The notes under the pieces were generated by a model. It made no database searches, was not told the DNA's origin, and was given only the letters and a program-made list of their open reading frames with translations. 54,994 bases of DNA, taken from NCBI GenBank assembly GCA_905397405.1, contig CAJPVJ010000040.1, forward strand, positions 1-54,994. The letters run 5' to 3'. Source of the DNA: Oppiella nova. Taxonomy: Eukaryota; Arthropoda; Arachnida; Sarcoptiformes; Oppiidae. This document shows positions 1 through 13,700 of the stretch, piece by piece; within the stretch, counting starts at the first letter, position 1; each line of letters opens with the position of its first letter. Both the position numbers and the translations under genes were made by a program.

Positions 1-916
1 TTAAGTTTTAAGTGCTATACGAGTGGAGAGATGTGTTATAGTCTTTTAGTGGTAGGCATTATGAGCTGCCATTCGCTAACTCCTATGACATACCAGTGCA
101 CCTGTCATTAGTGTTATACGAGGGCGAGAGAGAGAGAGAGAGAGAGAGAATTTTTGTGACTAAAAATTTTTTCGCCAAAAATAACATTTTGCAACACACA
201 GGCACTGGTAGTACAGCACTGGTAGTACACAGTGTATAACTGCATAAGGAATCCAGATGTGATGCACACGAAGATTACGAATTAGTTTGGTGTGTGTGCT
301 GTCAAAAAATGGCAAAAACAACATACAGTGCAGCACTGGTAGTACACTATATGCCAGTTCTGGTGAACACTTATTGGGAACACAACACATCACATCCGTT
401 GAGAGAGAGAGAGAGAGAGAGCTCTAAATTGGGAGCAGTATTTCTCTTGGAAAACATATGCATTTCTATGAATCGCAAAACCATCAAAAAATTCCCCAAA
501 AAAAGTTTAAATATTTTTTACGAAACTCTTGTGGAATCGCTTATCTAATCTAAACTCTAAAAAAATTTTTTGCTCACAAAAATAACTATACATTCCCAGC
601 GCTGAGATCCACTGATAATCACATCACACACACGCGTATACTATAACTAGACTTCACTACAAAGAATCAGCAATTAATCAATAATTGATTTATGAAAACA
701 AAAAAAATCCTAATCATTAACACAATAGACGTCTACTTTAGCATTATAGCTCATACATGTTTTCCATCACACAATTCAAACATAACTACAAAAAAAACTA
801 AACTCCAAAATCTGTCGACTTTTAAAAAACACACACATATTAACAAACTCCATAAATAACCCGCGCACATGTATGTCAACCTACATACGCTCATCATAAA
901 CTATCAAAAAACATAC
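1..916 (-). other. exd intron downstream of the exon (partial)
   Basis: AT-rich intron sequence following the exd donor. It holds (GA)n tracts at 126-149 and 401-421 and three copies of the word GCACTGGTAG (202, 216, 333). I see no further exd coding sequence: the expected next block (CNEFTTHVMNLLREQ) is absent, so the intron continues past the window edge. Confidence 0.75.
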
Positions 917-1167
917 CTGTTCATATTTTTCAAGCTCCTGGTGGTATATGGTTCTAATTTGTGCGAGTTTGGCCCTATAGTCCGAGTGCTCGATGGCGTT
1001 CTCGCCGCCCGACTGACCGGCAGCCGTGGCCGCCGCCGCTGTGGCTGCGGCCGAATTGCCGCCGCCCTTCTCGGGTCCGGCCACCCCCTCGGCGATCAAC
1101 ATGTTGTCTAAACGCATCAGTTGCGGGTCCGGCGGCTCCTCCTCCTGAGTGTTTCTTAAGCTCAATA
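917..1167 (-). CDS. exd: extradenticle/PBX internal exon (PBC domain, partial gene)
   Basis: Internal exon of the TALE-homeodomain Hox cofactor Extradenticle (PBX in vertebrates), a nuclear DNA-binding partner of Hox and Hth/Meis proteins. Seen: read on the minus strand it gives 83 codons after two bases completing a split codon (a Val if the previous exon ends in G). It includes [20 protein letters not shown], a Gly/Ala-rich linker of about 22 residues, then [20 protein letters not shown] and KYEQ. This is the end of PBC-A, the variable alanine linker and the start of PBC-B. The acceptor is a pyrimidine tract ending CGACTAG just above 1167; the donor is a near-perfect CAG|GTATGT at 917/916. 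From memory, Drosophila Exd is nearly identical here apart from the linker, with SIR for SLR and IRQ for IRT. The exon is GC-rich against AT-rich flanks, as expected for conserved coding sequence. The homeodomain exons would lie below position 1 and the N-terminal exons above 1167; neither was found in the window. Family assignment is very secure. Confidence 0.96.
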
Positions 1168-1725
1168 CTAGTCGTAAGAAAGGGAGAGAGAAAACAATTG
1201 TTTTATTAATACGTTTGCCATTTCTTTGCGGAGAAAAACAATTCATACAAAAAATGTTTTATTAAGAAAAATACATAAATCGCTTGCAATTGATATATAT
1301 CTGTCGTGTCAGTGATTTCTCTGTCTCTATGAACCCCAATATATATCTGTGTTTGGCTTTTGTTTCGCGTGTTTCGCGACACAAATGTAAGAAGTTTTTT
1401 GTTTGGCATTTGTTTTGCTTAAGTTGTATATGAAATATAAATAAATAGCCGTTCGCTCCGGTATGTCGTTCCCTTGGCTTTCTTTTGCCAATTTTAATGG
1501 TCAGCGAATTCCGTACGAAAAAACAAAATTAAACTTTTGGATACAAAACAGAAAAGAGAAAAAATATAAGAAAAAATAAAATATCGTTTTTCTATCAAAT
1601 AAACTCAAAATTGTGGACAAAATAGACATTTGGGTCAATACTATCGATAGTCGTTTGGAGTTCTCGATCGACAAAAAGTAGTCAAAAAACAGCTGAAGAA
1701 TAAAGAAGTAGTCGAAGAAGTAGGC

Positions 1726-1756
<31 letters not shown>

Positions 1757-2358
1757 CTATGGCCTTATGGTGTGTCAGTACAGATAAGTACGAGTATATC
1801 TCGGGGGACAAAAAACTTAGTGAACGAACAGTGCATCTCATGCGGGGTTTAGGCTCGCATTTTGGCGAATACTTGTGAGTATGTATGCGATGGGAAGGGG
1901 GGCCGGCAGTGGTGGGGGAGAGTAAAGTCATTTCCTCGGGTAATCACTGGAGAGACATTACATTGTGAGCCAAGAAGTTCTGGATGAGAAGGAGAGGGAA
2001 AGCCATCTGAGAAACGTTATGAGACCCCCACTTATATAAGACATACACACAGAGAGCACAGAGTCTTTAGGCCCCCAAACCCTACACAACGAACTAATAT
2101 CTCGTATATGTATTCGTGAGTCACAGCAATATATATATATATTAGCCATCAATATATGACTGTATAGTAAATACATAGTATTTGATGTAAAGCGTTGGTA
2201 GGGCTGTGAATGTGATGGGAAGCCGAGGCTGAGCCGCAGTTATCACAAAAGTCCAGTCACTAAACTTTTGCCCAAAAGTATATAATATAAAAAAATTCAA
2301 TACAATATTGAAAATGCATTTCTGCCGATGCCTTCCAGCTATCAAATCAAACTGAAAG

Positions 2359-2392
<34 letters not shown>

Positions 2393-2997
2393 GCAAAAAT
2401 AATCGCATAAAACTTGAGCTCTTAATTCAATTAAACATATATTCAGTGGACATGTTTGACACATAATGTTTAGGCGAGTGTTTCAATGGTTGTGCTCATC
2501 ATTTCCTAAATAGCATTCATTTTCTAGTGATTCATACAAACAATAATCTAAATAATGGGATGAAAATCAAGTGAAGAGAGTGTGTGTGTGAGTGAGAGAC
2601 TCATCTCTGAGATGAAGTCAATCGCCCGGAGCCTTCACAACACACATTGAAAATTGTTTGCCTCGATAAGGATAAAACGGAAATGAAATAAACCGGCAAA
2701 ATATTAAATAAAATTTTTCGGTTATATTATACCATTTCTACGGCAATATAGACACCAATGTATTGATATAATGTGTGGCGAAACACACGGAATAATATAT
2801 ATATGGCTTTCATATAAATTTTATATAAAAGTCTAAACCATAAGCACATTATACGCTTAGGCTATGACTGTAGTGGTTATGCATTCAAGAAAATGTGAGG
2901 CAAAGGCATCGCATAAATATTTAATAATAAACTTCTATCACACAAATGCTGAATATGCGGCAAAACCTTGTTTTTAATGCCAAGTCATGCATAAAAG

Positions 2998-3034
<37 letters not shown>

Positions 3035-3343
3035 TGAAAAGAAAGACGAATAAGAAGAAGAAAAAGTTTAAATAAAAATCCCGAAGTCTTACAGACAACA
3101 GAGCATTGAGAGTCAAGATCTGTATATAAATATATATAAAAAACACTATTTTTTCGCTTATATATGGCTCTAAAACTCAATGATGAGATGCATAACAATC
3201 CCAATGTGTGCTCTTCACGAGAAAATCCGATTTTCCCGTACAATGATTTAAAGCCACAATCCAATCAAATGTATAGTTTTGCGCTCAAGACTTACTTTAT
3301 ATGCATAGAGAATGAGAGATAGATAGAGAAAAAGAGAAGAGTT

Positions 3344-3394
<51 letters not shown>

Positions 3395-3603
3395 TTCTTT
3401 CTCTCTCTACCTCTTCCTTCCGTTCCAACTCTACTGTAAACCTAATGATGCCATTCAAGAGAGAGTATTAAATTAGTCCGTAAACGATCCATAGACTCCA
3501 TTAACTGGGTTTAACTCAAGCAAAGCACATAAGTTTATATCGACGTCTATTTAGCTTAGATTAAAAACTCGTTTACTTTTATATGAGTTTATTTTCTTTC
3601 CAT
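1168..3603. other. AT-rich intronic sequence upstream of the exd exon
   Basis: Begins with the pyrimidine-rich acceptor tract of the exd exon. The rest is AT-rich with (GA)n tracts at 1729-1756, 2361-2390, 3001-3030 and a 44-bp one at 3348-3391. The apparent open frames are Ser-Leu runs across those tracts. No gene seen. Confidence 0.6.
3348..3391 (+). repeat. (GA)n microsatellite, 44 bp
   Basis: Pure dinucleotide run, followed by pyrimidine-rich TTTCTTTCTCTCTC, so a GA-to-CT strand switch occurs within 15 bp. Confidence 0.99.
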
Positions 3604-4152
3604 TCTCTCTCTCTCTCTCTCTCTCGGGCCCTAAGACTGAGACCAAACAGACACTCACTATCTCTCTCTCCATGTATTTTGTCAGTAATAATTCGATGGC
3701 ATATAATAGAGAGCCTAAAGGAGAGGGGAAAGCCCTACCAGTGGAGCACATCTTATATTACTATTTCTTTACTTACGATTCAATTGTGAATTTAATATAT
3801 ATTTTTGCGAAATAACTGCAGCACTGATAGAGAGAGTGTAAGAAAAAAAGTCTTTTATTTGAAAGACATAGAAAATTGTCTTTTATTAGCAATAAAATCG
3901 CGAATAGAGTGGGGAGTGAGTGAGTGTTTGTGTGTGTGAGAGAGAGGGGGCTGAGAGGGGTGGGGAGTGCGAGAAAGTATGTGGAAAACCAGAGACTTAA
4001 GATTATTTCATTACAAACATATTAAGTAAATGGAAAGTAAGCGTATATTTGTATTTTATTGGCCTTAAAAATATTTTTCGCACAAATATTACATACACTA
4101 AAGAAAATGTTTTCATCAAAAACCTAATTCAATGCATATTTCAAAAACCAAT

Positions 4153-4188
<36 letters not shown>

Positions 4189-4634
4189 GCCCTAAGACTG
4201 AGACCAAACAGACACTCACTATCTCTCTCTCTCTCTCTCTCCATGTATTTTGTCAGTAATAATTCGATGGCATATAATAGAGAGCCTAAGGAGAGGGGAA
4301 AGCCCTACCAGTGGAGCACATCTTATATTACTTTTTCTTTACTTACGATTCAATTGTGAATTTAATATATATTTTTGCGAAATAACTGCAGCACTGATAG
4401 AGAGAGTGTAAGAAAAAAATCTTTTATTTGAAAGACATAGAAAATTGTCTTTTATTAGCAATAAAATCGCGAATAGAGTGGGGAGTGAGTGAGTGTTTGT
4501 GTGTGTGAGAGAGGGGGCTGAGAGGGGTGGGGAGTGCGAGAAAGTATGTGGAAAACCAGAGACTTAAGATTATTTCATTACAAACATATTAAGTAAATGG
4601 AAAGTAAGCGTATATTTGTATTTTATTGGCCTTA
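3604..4634 (+). repeat. diverged direct duplication (about 465 bp, period 561)
   Basis: Copy 1 runs from the CT tract at 3604 to about 4066, copy 2 from the CT tract at 4154 to about 4634; GGGCCCTAAGACTGAG starts both (3626, 4187). They differ by CT-tract length and a few single-base changes or indels. The spacer 4067-4153 (with the following CT tract, to 4169) recurs exactly at 8039-8141. This could be two haplotypes laid end to end or a true recent tandem duplication. Confidence 0.9.
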
Positions 4635-6038
4635 CAGTCGATATAAAGACTGCTTGAAAGTCACGGCCTTTTGCATTAAGTTCAATGCGATAGCGAATCA
4701 TGAAAAATATATTTATAATAAGAAAAAGACAAAAACCTTTTAAAACGAAAACTTATTATTAAAATATAATTAAAATATAATTCGCAGACAATGATAGACA
4801 CATACAGGGCGAGAGAGAGTGTGTGTGAGAGAGAATGGGAGAGAAAGGGGAAAGAGAGAGAGAGAAAAGTGAAGGTATTTTTCTTAATTGAAAAATAATT
4901 GTACAAAACTTTTTTTAGTAATCATAATTACGCCAATGCTAATACATATGCCGTACAAAAAATTAAATGCGAAAACAATAGCTAGAAAGTGGTTGTTTCG
5001 GTGGAAACAAAAAAAAATCTTATGATTTCATATTCAGTATTATTAATATTAGTTTTAATAGAAATGAGACAAAGATTTGTGTGATGTGTGTATCGCGTGT
5101 CCACATAATATCCACTATACCTTTACTCGCATATAAATACTATACAATAGTCTGTGTGTTAGTGTGTGTCTCAATTGAATCGTACGAATGTATTCAGTGT
5201 TTAAATTATATGCAAAATATAATATACAGTCAGTGAATGAGGTGTCAAATTATAGGCTTTTTTGTGTGTGTGTTACACACACTTATATATTATGGCCAGC
5301 ATAAAAAAAAGTTAATTTCATTTATAATATTCAAATGCATATTCAAAATAATATACACAACTATTGATGTGTGAGTCGGGTCTGTGAGGCACTAATCCAT
5401 TCATTCATTTAAATATTTGCAATCATATATTCAAACATACCCTCCCATCCCCTTTATAAATATCATACACATAATTATTTTGCTATATGTGCTGTGCAAT
5501 CGTGAGCTATAATTTGCTAATATTTTTTTATGTTTCTATTTTTTTCAGTCGTTAATTGACTCCACTTTTTGGGACAATTATCTCTATTATGAATATTTTT
5601 TCGTGTGATATATACAAATCAAATGTCGATTATGTTTAACTGGAAAATGTTTCCCATTAAACACATTTGATTATAAATTCCTCGACTCTTATGAAATACT
5701 CATAAATAGCTCAGAGTTTGAATAAAATTAACAAAAATTTCAAATCAAATCAATTGAGAAAATCAAAGAATTTATTTATCGACAAAATTCACTGGCTATC
5801 AATCAATAGTTTTTGCAAAAATCAAACTTTTGACTCCATATACAGTACGTATATATGGGTGCAGAGACTGAGAGAGCACACGAGAGAGACATTGAGAGAG
5901 GGAGAGAGAGAGAGAGAGAGTCATCCGAGAGTGAGTATAAGATATGTACTAAAATACATATGGAGTAAGAATTTGATTGCACGCAAAGTGTTAGTTTGAG
6001 CGCAAATTTGTTAGATAATCAAACATCGAGGCAAAGGG

Positions 6039-6083
<45 letters not shown>

Positions 6084-6169
6084 GAACAATATTACTTAAT
6101 ATGTCTTTCTTCTGACTGCACTGTATTTCAGTCCAACAAATCGATGACACAATCAGACGGTTCGCTATA
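4635..6169. other. AT-rich non-coding stretch
   Basis: Contains (GA)n tracts at 5902-5920 and 6042-6079 and TG-rich patches near 5155-5280. No splice-bounded open frame or recognisable protein. Confidence 0.6.
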
Positions 6170-6524
6170 TCTAATTATCTCTCCTTTTCATATAATGTAT
6201 TTTCTCGTGTTTTTTTAACTCAAAAAGCTTTTATCACTCATAATATTAAGACTTAATTCTTCGGGAATTTTATATAATAGAGAGAGAGAGAGAGCAAAGG
6301 AGAGGCACACCCATCCATCTCACACAACAACAGCGATAACATCTGATGGTAGAGTGCATTTCAATACAGAGATTGACTTTTAGTTTCTTTTTTGCTGTGA
6401 CTCCTCGCACGCCAACTATGCCTTCATTTCCTCTGCCAATCACTTCTCGTGTATTAATACTTATTTCGAGAGAAATCAAAAAGTTTTGGCAAAAATTATA
6501 TTTTTCTCATTTCTCCGATATATG

Positions 6525-7761
6525 AGTTATTAGCGAAAAGAGAGTGAATACATATCAAAATAATTTCACTCAAACCAAAAATTAATAACTAATTTAAAGC
6601 AATTGAAAATTCAGAAAAAAATATTTTCTAATTATTATCATTACTTTTTTTTTATATTTTCAGATATAAGTCTCGTTCGCGATTGGGTCGACACACACAC
6701 TACAAAAATGCTTTGAAATTAATTTCTCAAACAAATTAATTAAATGCCATTTAATACGCGGCAATGGGTTTTGAATTTTTAATTAGAGAAATACTTTTCG
6801 TAGCGATTCATATGAAATATATTATATATAATTCTCTGCACTTTAATTACGATTGGAAACAAGTTTTGGCGAGAATTTCCAGCAGAATTCAAATGTTGGG
6901 AAACCATTAAAATGTTGTAAAACATGGCTTTTTATACGCCAAATGATAGCCCAAGAATCGAGTGAATGAAGTGGAACTGTAGCTTCAAATCTAAGCAATC
7001 GCTGGTATGGCTGAGTACCACATCATATACAACAGCCATAATCGTAATCAACAGTCAAGATCTCCCCTCTCATCCAACACTCACTTATATTCTTAACATT
7101 CATTTTTCGCTTAAGAAATCTTAGAGTTTGTGTCTCTTCTAGTAAGTTATTAGCGAAAAGAGAGTGAATACATATCAAAATAATTTCACTCAAACCAAAA
7201 ATTAATAACTAATTTAAAGCAATTGAAAATTCAGAAAAAAATATTTTCTAATTATTATCATTACTTTTTTTAAAATTTTCAGATATAAGTCTCGTTCGCG
7301 ATTGGGTCGACACACACTACAAAAATGCTTTTGAAATTAATTTCTCAAACAAATTAATTAAATGCCATTTAATACGCGGCAATGGGTTCTGAATTTTTAA
7401 TTAGAGAAATACTTTTCGTAGCGATTCATATAAAATATATTATATATAATTCTCTGCACTTTAATTACGATTGGAAACAAGTTTTGGCGAGAATTTCCAT
7501 CAGAATTCAAATGTTGGGAAACCATTAAAATGTTGTAAAACATGGCTTTTTATACGCCAAATGATAGCCCAAGAATCGAGTGAATGAAGTGGAACTGTAG
7601 CTTCAAATCTATGCAATCGCTGGTATGGCTGAGCACCACATCATATACAACAGCCATAATCGTAATCAACAGTCAAGATCTCCCCTCTCATCCAACACTC
7701 ACTTATATTCTTAACATTCATTTTTCGCTTAAGAAATCTTAGAGTTTGTGTCTCTTCTAGT
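6525..7761 (+). repeat. tandem duplication, two copies of about 619 bp
   Basis: Copies 6525-7143 and 7144-7761 abut with no spacer. Both start AGTTATTAGCG and end TCTCTTCTAGT. They differ at a few positions (for example the T-run near 6655 versus 7274, and one extra TT/CA unit), so identity is about 97-98% by eye. No coding content. Confidence 0.92.
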
Positions 7762-8038
7762 GACTCGACTTCTCATTAACAATGGAAATCAGCATAACTA
7801 CAGGCCCTCTGCAGCTATACAGCCGGTGCTCATAACGAGATGTTATTAAGTGCTATCGTGACTGCGCTCACATCCCAGTCCCCCCTTTTTTCTCGGGCCA
7901 TGAGATCCGAGGGCTATATCTCTCACTCGTTATTGTGAACAATACTACGGCTCTGCGAGATAAACACAATAATAACGTGTATTTTAAATGCATATATGAG
8001 AAGCATATTTACATTTTATGTTCGCAAACACAACCGGC

Positions 8039-8141
8039 AAAAATATTTTTCGCACAAATATTACATACACTAAAGAAAATGTTTTCATCAAAAACCTAAT
8101 TCAATGCATATTTCAAAAACCAATGCTCTCTCTCTCTCTCT
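8039..8141 (+). repeat. exact direct copy of 4067-4169
   Basis: 103 bp identical to the spacer plus CT tract of the 3.6-4.6 kb duplication, joined in the CT tract to an inverted copy of 6170-6296. The two different sources meet inside the microsatellite. Confidence 0.9.
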
Positions 8142-8250
8142 ATTATATAAAATTCCCGAAGAATTAAGTCTTAATATTATGAGTGATAAAAGCTTTTTGA
8201 GTTAAAAAAACACGAGAAAATACATTATATGAAAAGGAGAGATAATTAGA

Positions 8251-8828
8251 GTGCAATTCAAATGGCAGGCAATCATTAATATTGACAGCAATCTAAAGGC
8301 AGCAATAATTTGGCAAAAATTATAAACGAAAAAAAGAGCCGAAAAAACAGATATTTTCATATTTGGTGCGCGAATTGAGTTGTAAAACACATCGTCTCTC
8401 ATGAATTCAAAGCGCGATTAAATTGTTTAAAATAATTATAAAATAAATTAAATCAGTATTTAGCGAAACATTTGCTTCACTCTATATATGAGTTTACTAT
8501 TAATACATTGTATGGAAAAAAATAAATTAAAGGCAACAAAAAAAATATTCGCACAATTAATGCCATTAAACAACAACTGGAATTGTGAACAGAATATTTA
8601 CGGCAATATATTATTAAAAAGCCATATGAAAGTCATATATTATGATTACCGGTGCCTCTCGATAGACATTTCCATATGAATGCCGACGTAAAGGACTTTT
8701 CAAATTAATTTTTTAGCTATTATTTTAAAAAGTCAAGAAAAAATGAAAAATAGAAAATTATTGCCCAAAAAACACTGATTAATATTTTTTTCTTGCGATG
8801 GACTACTTGTTGCACACAATTATTATTC

Positions 8829-8880
<52 letters not shown>

Positions 8881-10664
8881 TCTCTCGTGCGGTACTTTTA
8901 GCCCTATTTCTCGGTTTTAGTTCCCTTCCCACGAAGCGCTAGTTTGAGCGTCACTTCCGGACACTTCATTAATCACTCTCTTGGTCTCTCTCTCTCTCTC
9001 TCTCTCTCTCGAGTGGTAGAGCACCGGCACATACGACTGATACCACGGGTGCACTCCTCCCAATCGCAGACCATTTAGGATTTTAATTTACTGCCTGTTT
9101 TAGCATATTATAACAAAACCCTATTATTTGGACAATCGGTGGCACAACCGCCACACCATTCCTCCATCACTTTCTCTCGCAAATAATATCTCATTTAGAA
9201 AAATGACTTTTTCTTCGCGCCTTTCCATTCACTGGTTGTCTCCCAATTCACACACAATTGTTTGAATCAATTGTCTCTACCTTTCCGTTTGTGTCGGGAA
9301 TTATCAAAAATTATTATGATTTTTGTTTTGTTGCCTAAAAACCGAGATTTAGTTGTCATTTATCTCTTGTGTTTTGTGTCAAAAATGCTGAACAGTTATG
9401 CCATTCATTATAAGTACTTAAATACTTTTATTATTTATTTTTAATGAAAACATTTTCTAATCGCACATAAAAACAAACTTTTAATTCGTTTCATATAATT
9501 ATCAACGAAAAAAGGCTATGAATACCAATGAATAACATATTGAAATTAAATTTCCAAAAAGTTTTACAAAACCATTATTTTCTCTCTTTTCCTGTATTTT
9601 ACTCATAAATAGCTTTTTGTGTTTAAATTAAAATTTTTAGTTAAGTTTAAGCCTTGTTTTCAGACTACTTTTGTGAGCTATATGTTTGTGTGCATTGAAG
9701 CAATTGAGGGACAGGGAGAGAGTGAGTGAGTGAGAGAGAGAGAGAGAGAGAGCACAGGGATGCAGGTGGCAAACGTAATAAACAATATTACTATAACTTT
9801 AACATCCATTGCACACAAAGTTATTAAAATACAAAGTAAAATAGTGTTTCATAAAGTGTATACTCAATAGTGTATACAACAGTATATTGTGTATCGTATG
9901 TAAGAAAATGGGAATCTCTTTATTAGCCAACCATATCGTGTAATCAGTCTTTCCTTCAGCTCTCACTGACTGTATATGTGTTTTAATAGCAACTCATTAA
10001 TGGTTTAAAATTGCATTTGTTGTACACCGGGATGATATGGGAGACATACACAACACCATAAGTACAATACAATGGCCACAAAAAAAATAGATTTTCATTG
10101 AATGAGTGAATGATATTTTATTGGAGGAAACATTTAGACACATAAACATTAAACCCCTTATGAAAAAACATAAGAGAAATATATTTTCTAACCTTTTATT
10201 GTGTGACTAAAAGTCTAAATGGTTTTCCATATTACGGTCGAAATGAGAATATCATTGCATATGAGAGTGAGAAACAATGGGTTTATATAGCATTTCAACA
10301 CAAATATAAACAATAAATAGATATAAAGCATAAAAATAAAATATAAAGAATAAAAGAAATGGAGAAAATATTTTGACTATAAATATAAAGGTATAGAAAA
10401 TGACTATAAATAGCTAGAAAACTGTAAGAATATAATGGAATGCTTTACAGTATATATACAATATGAGCACAAAAGTGAGAAAAAAGTTTTTTATTTAAAG
10501 GCAGAAAACTATATGATAGATATATACGTATATTACATGTATTGTTATTCTGGTGCACACAAGATATACCGAAGCTATAAGAGGGAACAGTCGGTGTGTG
10601 TGTGTTATGTATGATATGATCCAAAACTTTAATAATCCTTAAGGATTGAGAAAATGGCAAAACA

Positions 10665-10707
<43 letters not shown>

Positions 10708-13700
10708 GAGATAGTGTTGAATGGAAAGTGAGACTCATTTCGATGGTATGCATCGTTCATCTTATGGCGTTTCCTTCGGATGGCGGAACAGCTATGGCTC
10801 ATACAGTGCGAGAGAGACTAAAAGTGGCATCGATGATGATATTGAGTGCCAAAAGCAATAGTGGACACAAACAATATATATAAGAAATGAGATCAACTGA
10901 TGATGTGTTTCGATGCCATATATTCTCGATAGACATGAGAATAGACTCCGAGAAGAAACACATCAGAGAATTAGAGCCCAAACAATGTGTGCACCGAATG
11001 GTAGCAAACGGTTCACAGAATATCGCTGTATATCACATGCAATCTCTGCATTCCGTTCAATACATTCTCATAATGTCTCGTATCATATATTCCACTGCCG
11101 GCCCCCATACTGCCTGTCCAGTGGCAGCGCCAGTGCTAGTGTGTCGGCCCATTCAGGAAATTATTATACGAACGACAATACTATCATCGGCTAAGCCTGT
11201 CATCAATACTCTGGATGTAGTCTTTTTATGACTCGCAATCATCTCTCTCTCTCTCTCTCTCTCACTCACTCACTCTCTCTCTCTCTCACCCACAGACCTA
11301 AGAGGGAGTGAGAGAGCGGACACTGAGCTTATGATGAAGACATTAAATGACCAGAAGAATGGCCTCATAACGGATGGATAACATAAGTTATGGGCAGAAC
11401 AGGTGGTCCGCAAACTACTGGTGTTAACAACTTTTATATTAATATTCTTCACAAAAAAATTCAATTCATTTTAGTGTTGCCTCTCATTACCATTAAAATT
11501 GTAATTTTGTCTTCACTTCTCTCATTCAATGCATTAATTTATGGACAGAATAGTTCCTACAGAGGAGTGCACCGGTAGTCAGGAGTATGTGTGTGAGTGA
11601 GTGGAGAGGGAGATAGAGAGAGAGATGAATGGATGGATGGCATCAAATTACTGAGAGATGACTGTTTTGCAGGTGTTTTATAATAATAATAATAATATGT
11701 ATAATAAACGATGAAAACGTAAGAATAGTGTTTTGAAACGCGAATAATAGTGAATAGAGTAGTGAATCAAGTGTTTGCGATCACAATATAATTATATTGT
11801 GTTTTGATAATTATGCAAATAGTTATATATCTATCTAACTATACTAGCAGTGAATGCCAGGGCATCCATCGCTTTAAGGCTTGTTTCGCATGAAAAGTCA
11901 TTTATATTTTTCGCCTGATTTTGGCCTCACTTTTCAGACACTAAGTTGAGATAAAACTCGGAGTAATGGCAATAATTGTAAACATTATAAATAGAAAGTA
12001 TACGAAAATTAGTCGAAAAACACACCAATAATGCTGTGAATTGTTTTCGTGTGAAGAGAGAGAGAGAGAGAGAGCGAGAGAGCGAGAGAGAGAGAGACTC
12101 GTAAACACTAATCATTAAAATTCAATGTTAAGAGAGACGTGTGTATAGTCTTCTCGAGCGCATAGAAAACTGTTTTATATAATTATAATGTCTGTCAATA
12201 AAAAAAAGTTGCAAACTAATGGCATATTAATGACTTCACACCTATTTTCTCAGTATAACAATACATGCATATAAATAATAATAATAACAAAAATGAACAG
12301 ATTTTTTGTTCAAAAGCATAAAACGCGTTCTCCTTCTCCTCCACTAAACGCTTAATATATTTATAGAGATTTTCTCGAAAAAAAATATATTTATAATAAT
12401 AAACATATTTTTAAGAGCAATGATATGTAGAGAAATGGGAAAAATGTAGTGTTGAGTGAAATGAACGGTTCATTAATCGTAAAATAGGGCGAAAAATATA
12501 CATATAGTTTGCATACAATATAATGTCGTATTAAATGCATAGTTGGGATAAATCTGAAACACATTACTATCAGAAAACAAGTTATCATTTATATGTAGCC
12601 ATACTTTATATTAATATTTGGAAATATGTTTTACAACAAAATCAATAGACTATGTGTTCACGTGTTGTACTATTTATCTATTGTGTGCCAATATTACTGC
12701 CGGTATTAATACCACGACAACACACACACACAAAAACTTCAAAATACACTTAATTAGTAAAATTGTAGACAAAATAGGAAAAACGCAAAACTAATTGTGA
12801 AAATTGGGAGCGAATGGCAAATACAGACACAATGTGTTCAACAAAACATATCCATCGATATATGAATGGCAAACGCCATACAATTCACGCCATATTTAGC
12901 TTTAGTTTTATACCATTGCCTCACGGAATACAAGAATATTATAACTAAAACATATAAAAAGAGCTCTTTTGTAACCAATAGATAGCCAGTGAACACATAG
13001 ACACCAAACGTACAGCCATTATATTAGGTTAGGTATGGCCAGTGACAGTGCAATCACACGCACGACACCAACACATATGCAGTCGAACCACAACTAATAG
13101 ACAGGAAGTGGTATGCGATGGGGAAAGGGATGTATGGCATAAGAGTTAGAATACAGGGCTCTGGCAGGCAATCGACTGCTTATACGAATGGATGCCAATG
13201 AATGGCAACCGAACTGACTATAAGAGACCAAAAACAGCACCACTTTATGCTTATGTGAGCAGATATTGGCATTGTTTTTGATTACGATATGTATATTCAG
13301 TGTATATATAAACACAAAACTCATAGATAAAGAGAAAGAGCGGAATAATAGAGAGGAATAAATGCATTGAAAGTACATTTCGTTTCATGAATTTTCTGTG
13401 TGTCTCTCAGAATGACTGTATATATCATATAAAACAATATATTTTGCATCAAATCTATTGCCAGTGTTTTGTTTGTTGAGTTGAATTTTAACAAAATTTC
13501 ACGCATGAGGGGGTCGGGTAGCGGCCGTACACTACCATAGCAGTAGAGCACATACAGTACATATTCACATACATCCCGTTCCACGAGCTAAACATAAATA
13601 GCTCACAGAAAATGCAAATCACCGACCATTTGATGCATGGCCTAAAACCCAGTGAATATAGTTTTCGGGAGCAATTTATTTCTCGCTCGTAGTATTAAAA

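Larger units (their letters stand above)
6170..8250. repeat. exact inverted repeat, arms 127 bp (6170-6296 and 8124-8250)
   Basis: The reverse complement of 6170-6296, including its GA tract (6279-6294), is reproduced without mismatch at 8124-8250. The right arm overlaps the end of a direct copy of 4067-4169 within the shared CT tract. Arm length is exactly 127 bp when extended until the first mismatch on each side. Confidence 0.9.

Noticed and set aside
10887-11231. Two overlapping plus-strand frames of 114 and 93 codons
   Set aside because: Low-complexity histidine- and serine-rich peptides, mutually overlapping, no splice signals or family resemblance.
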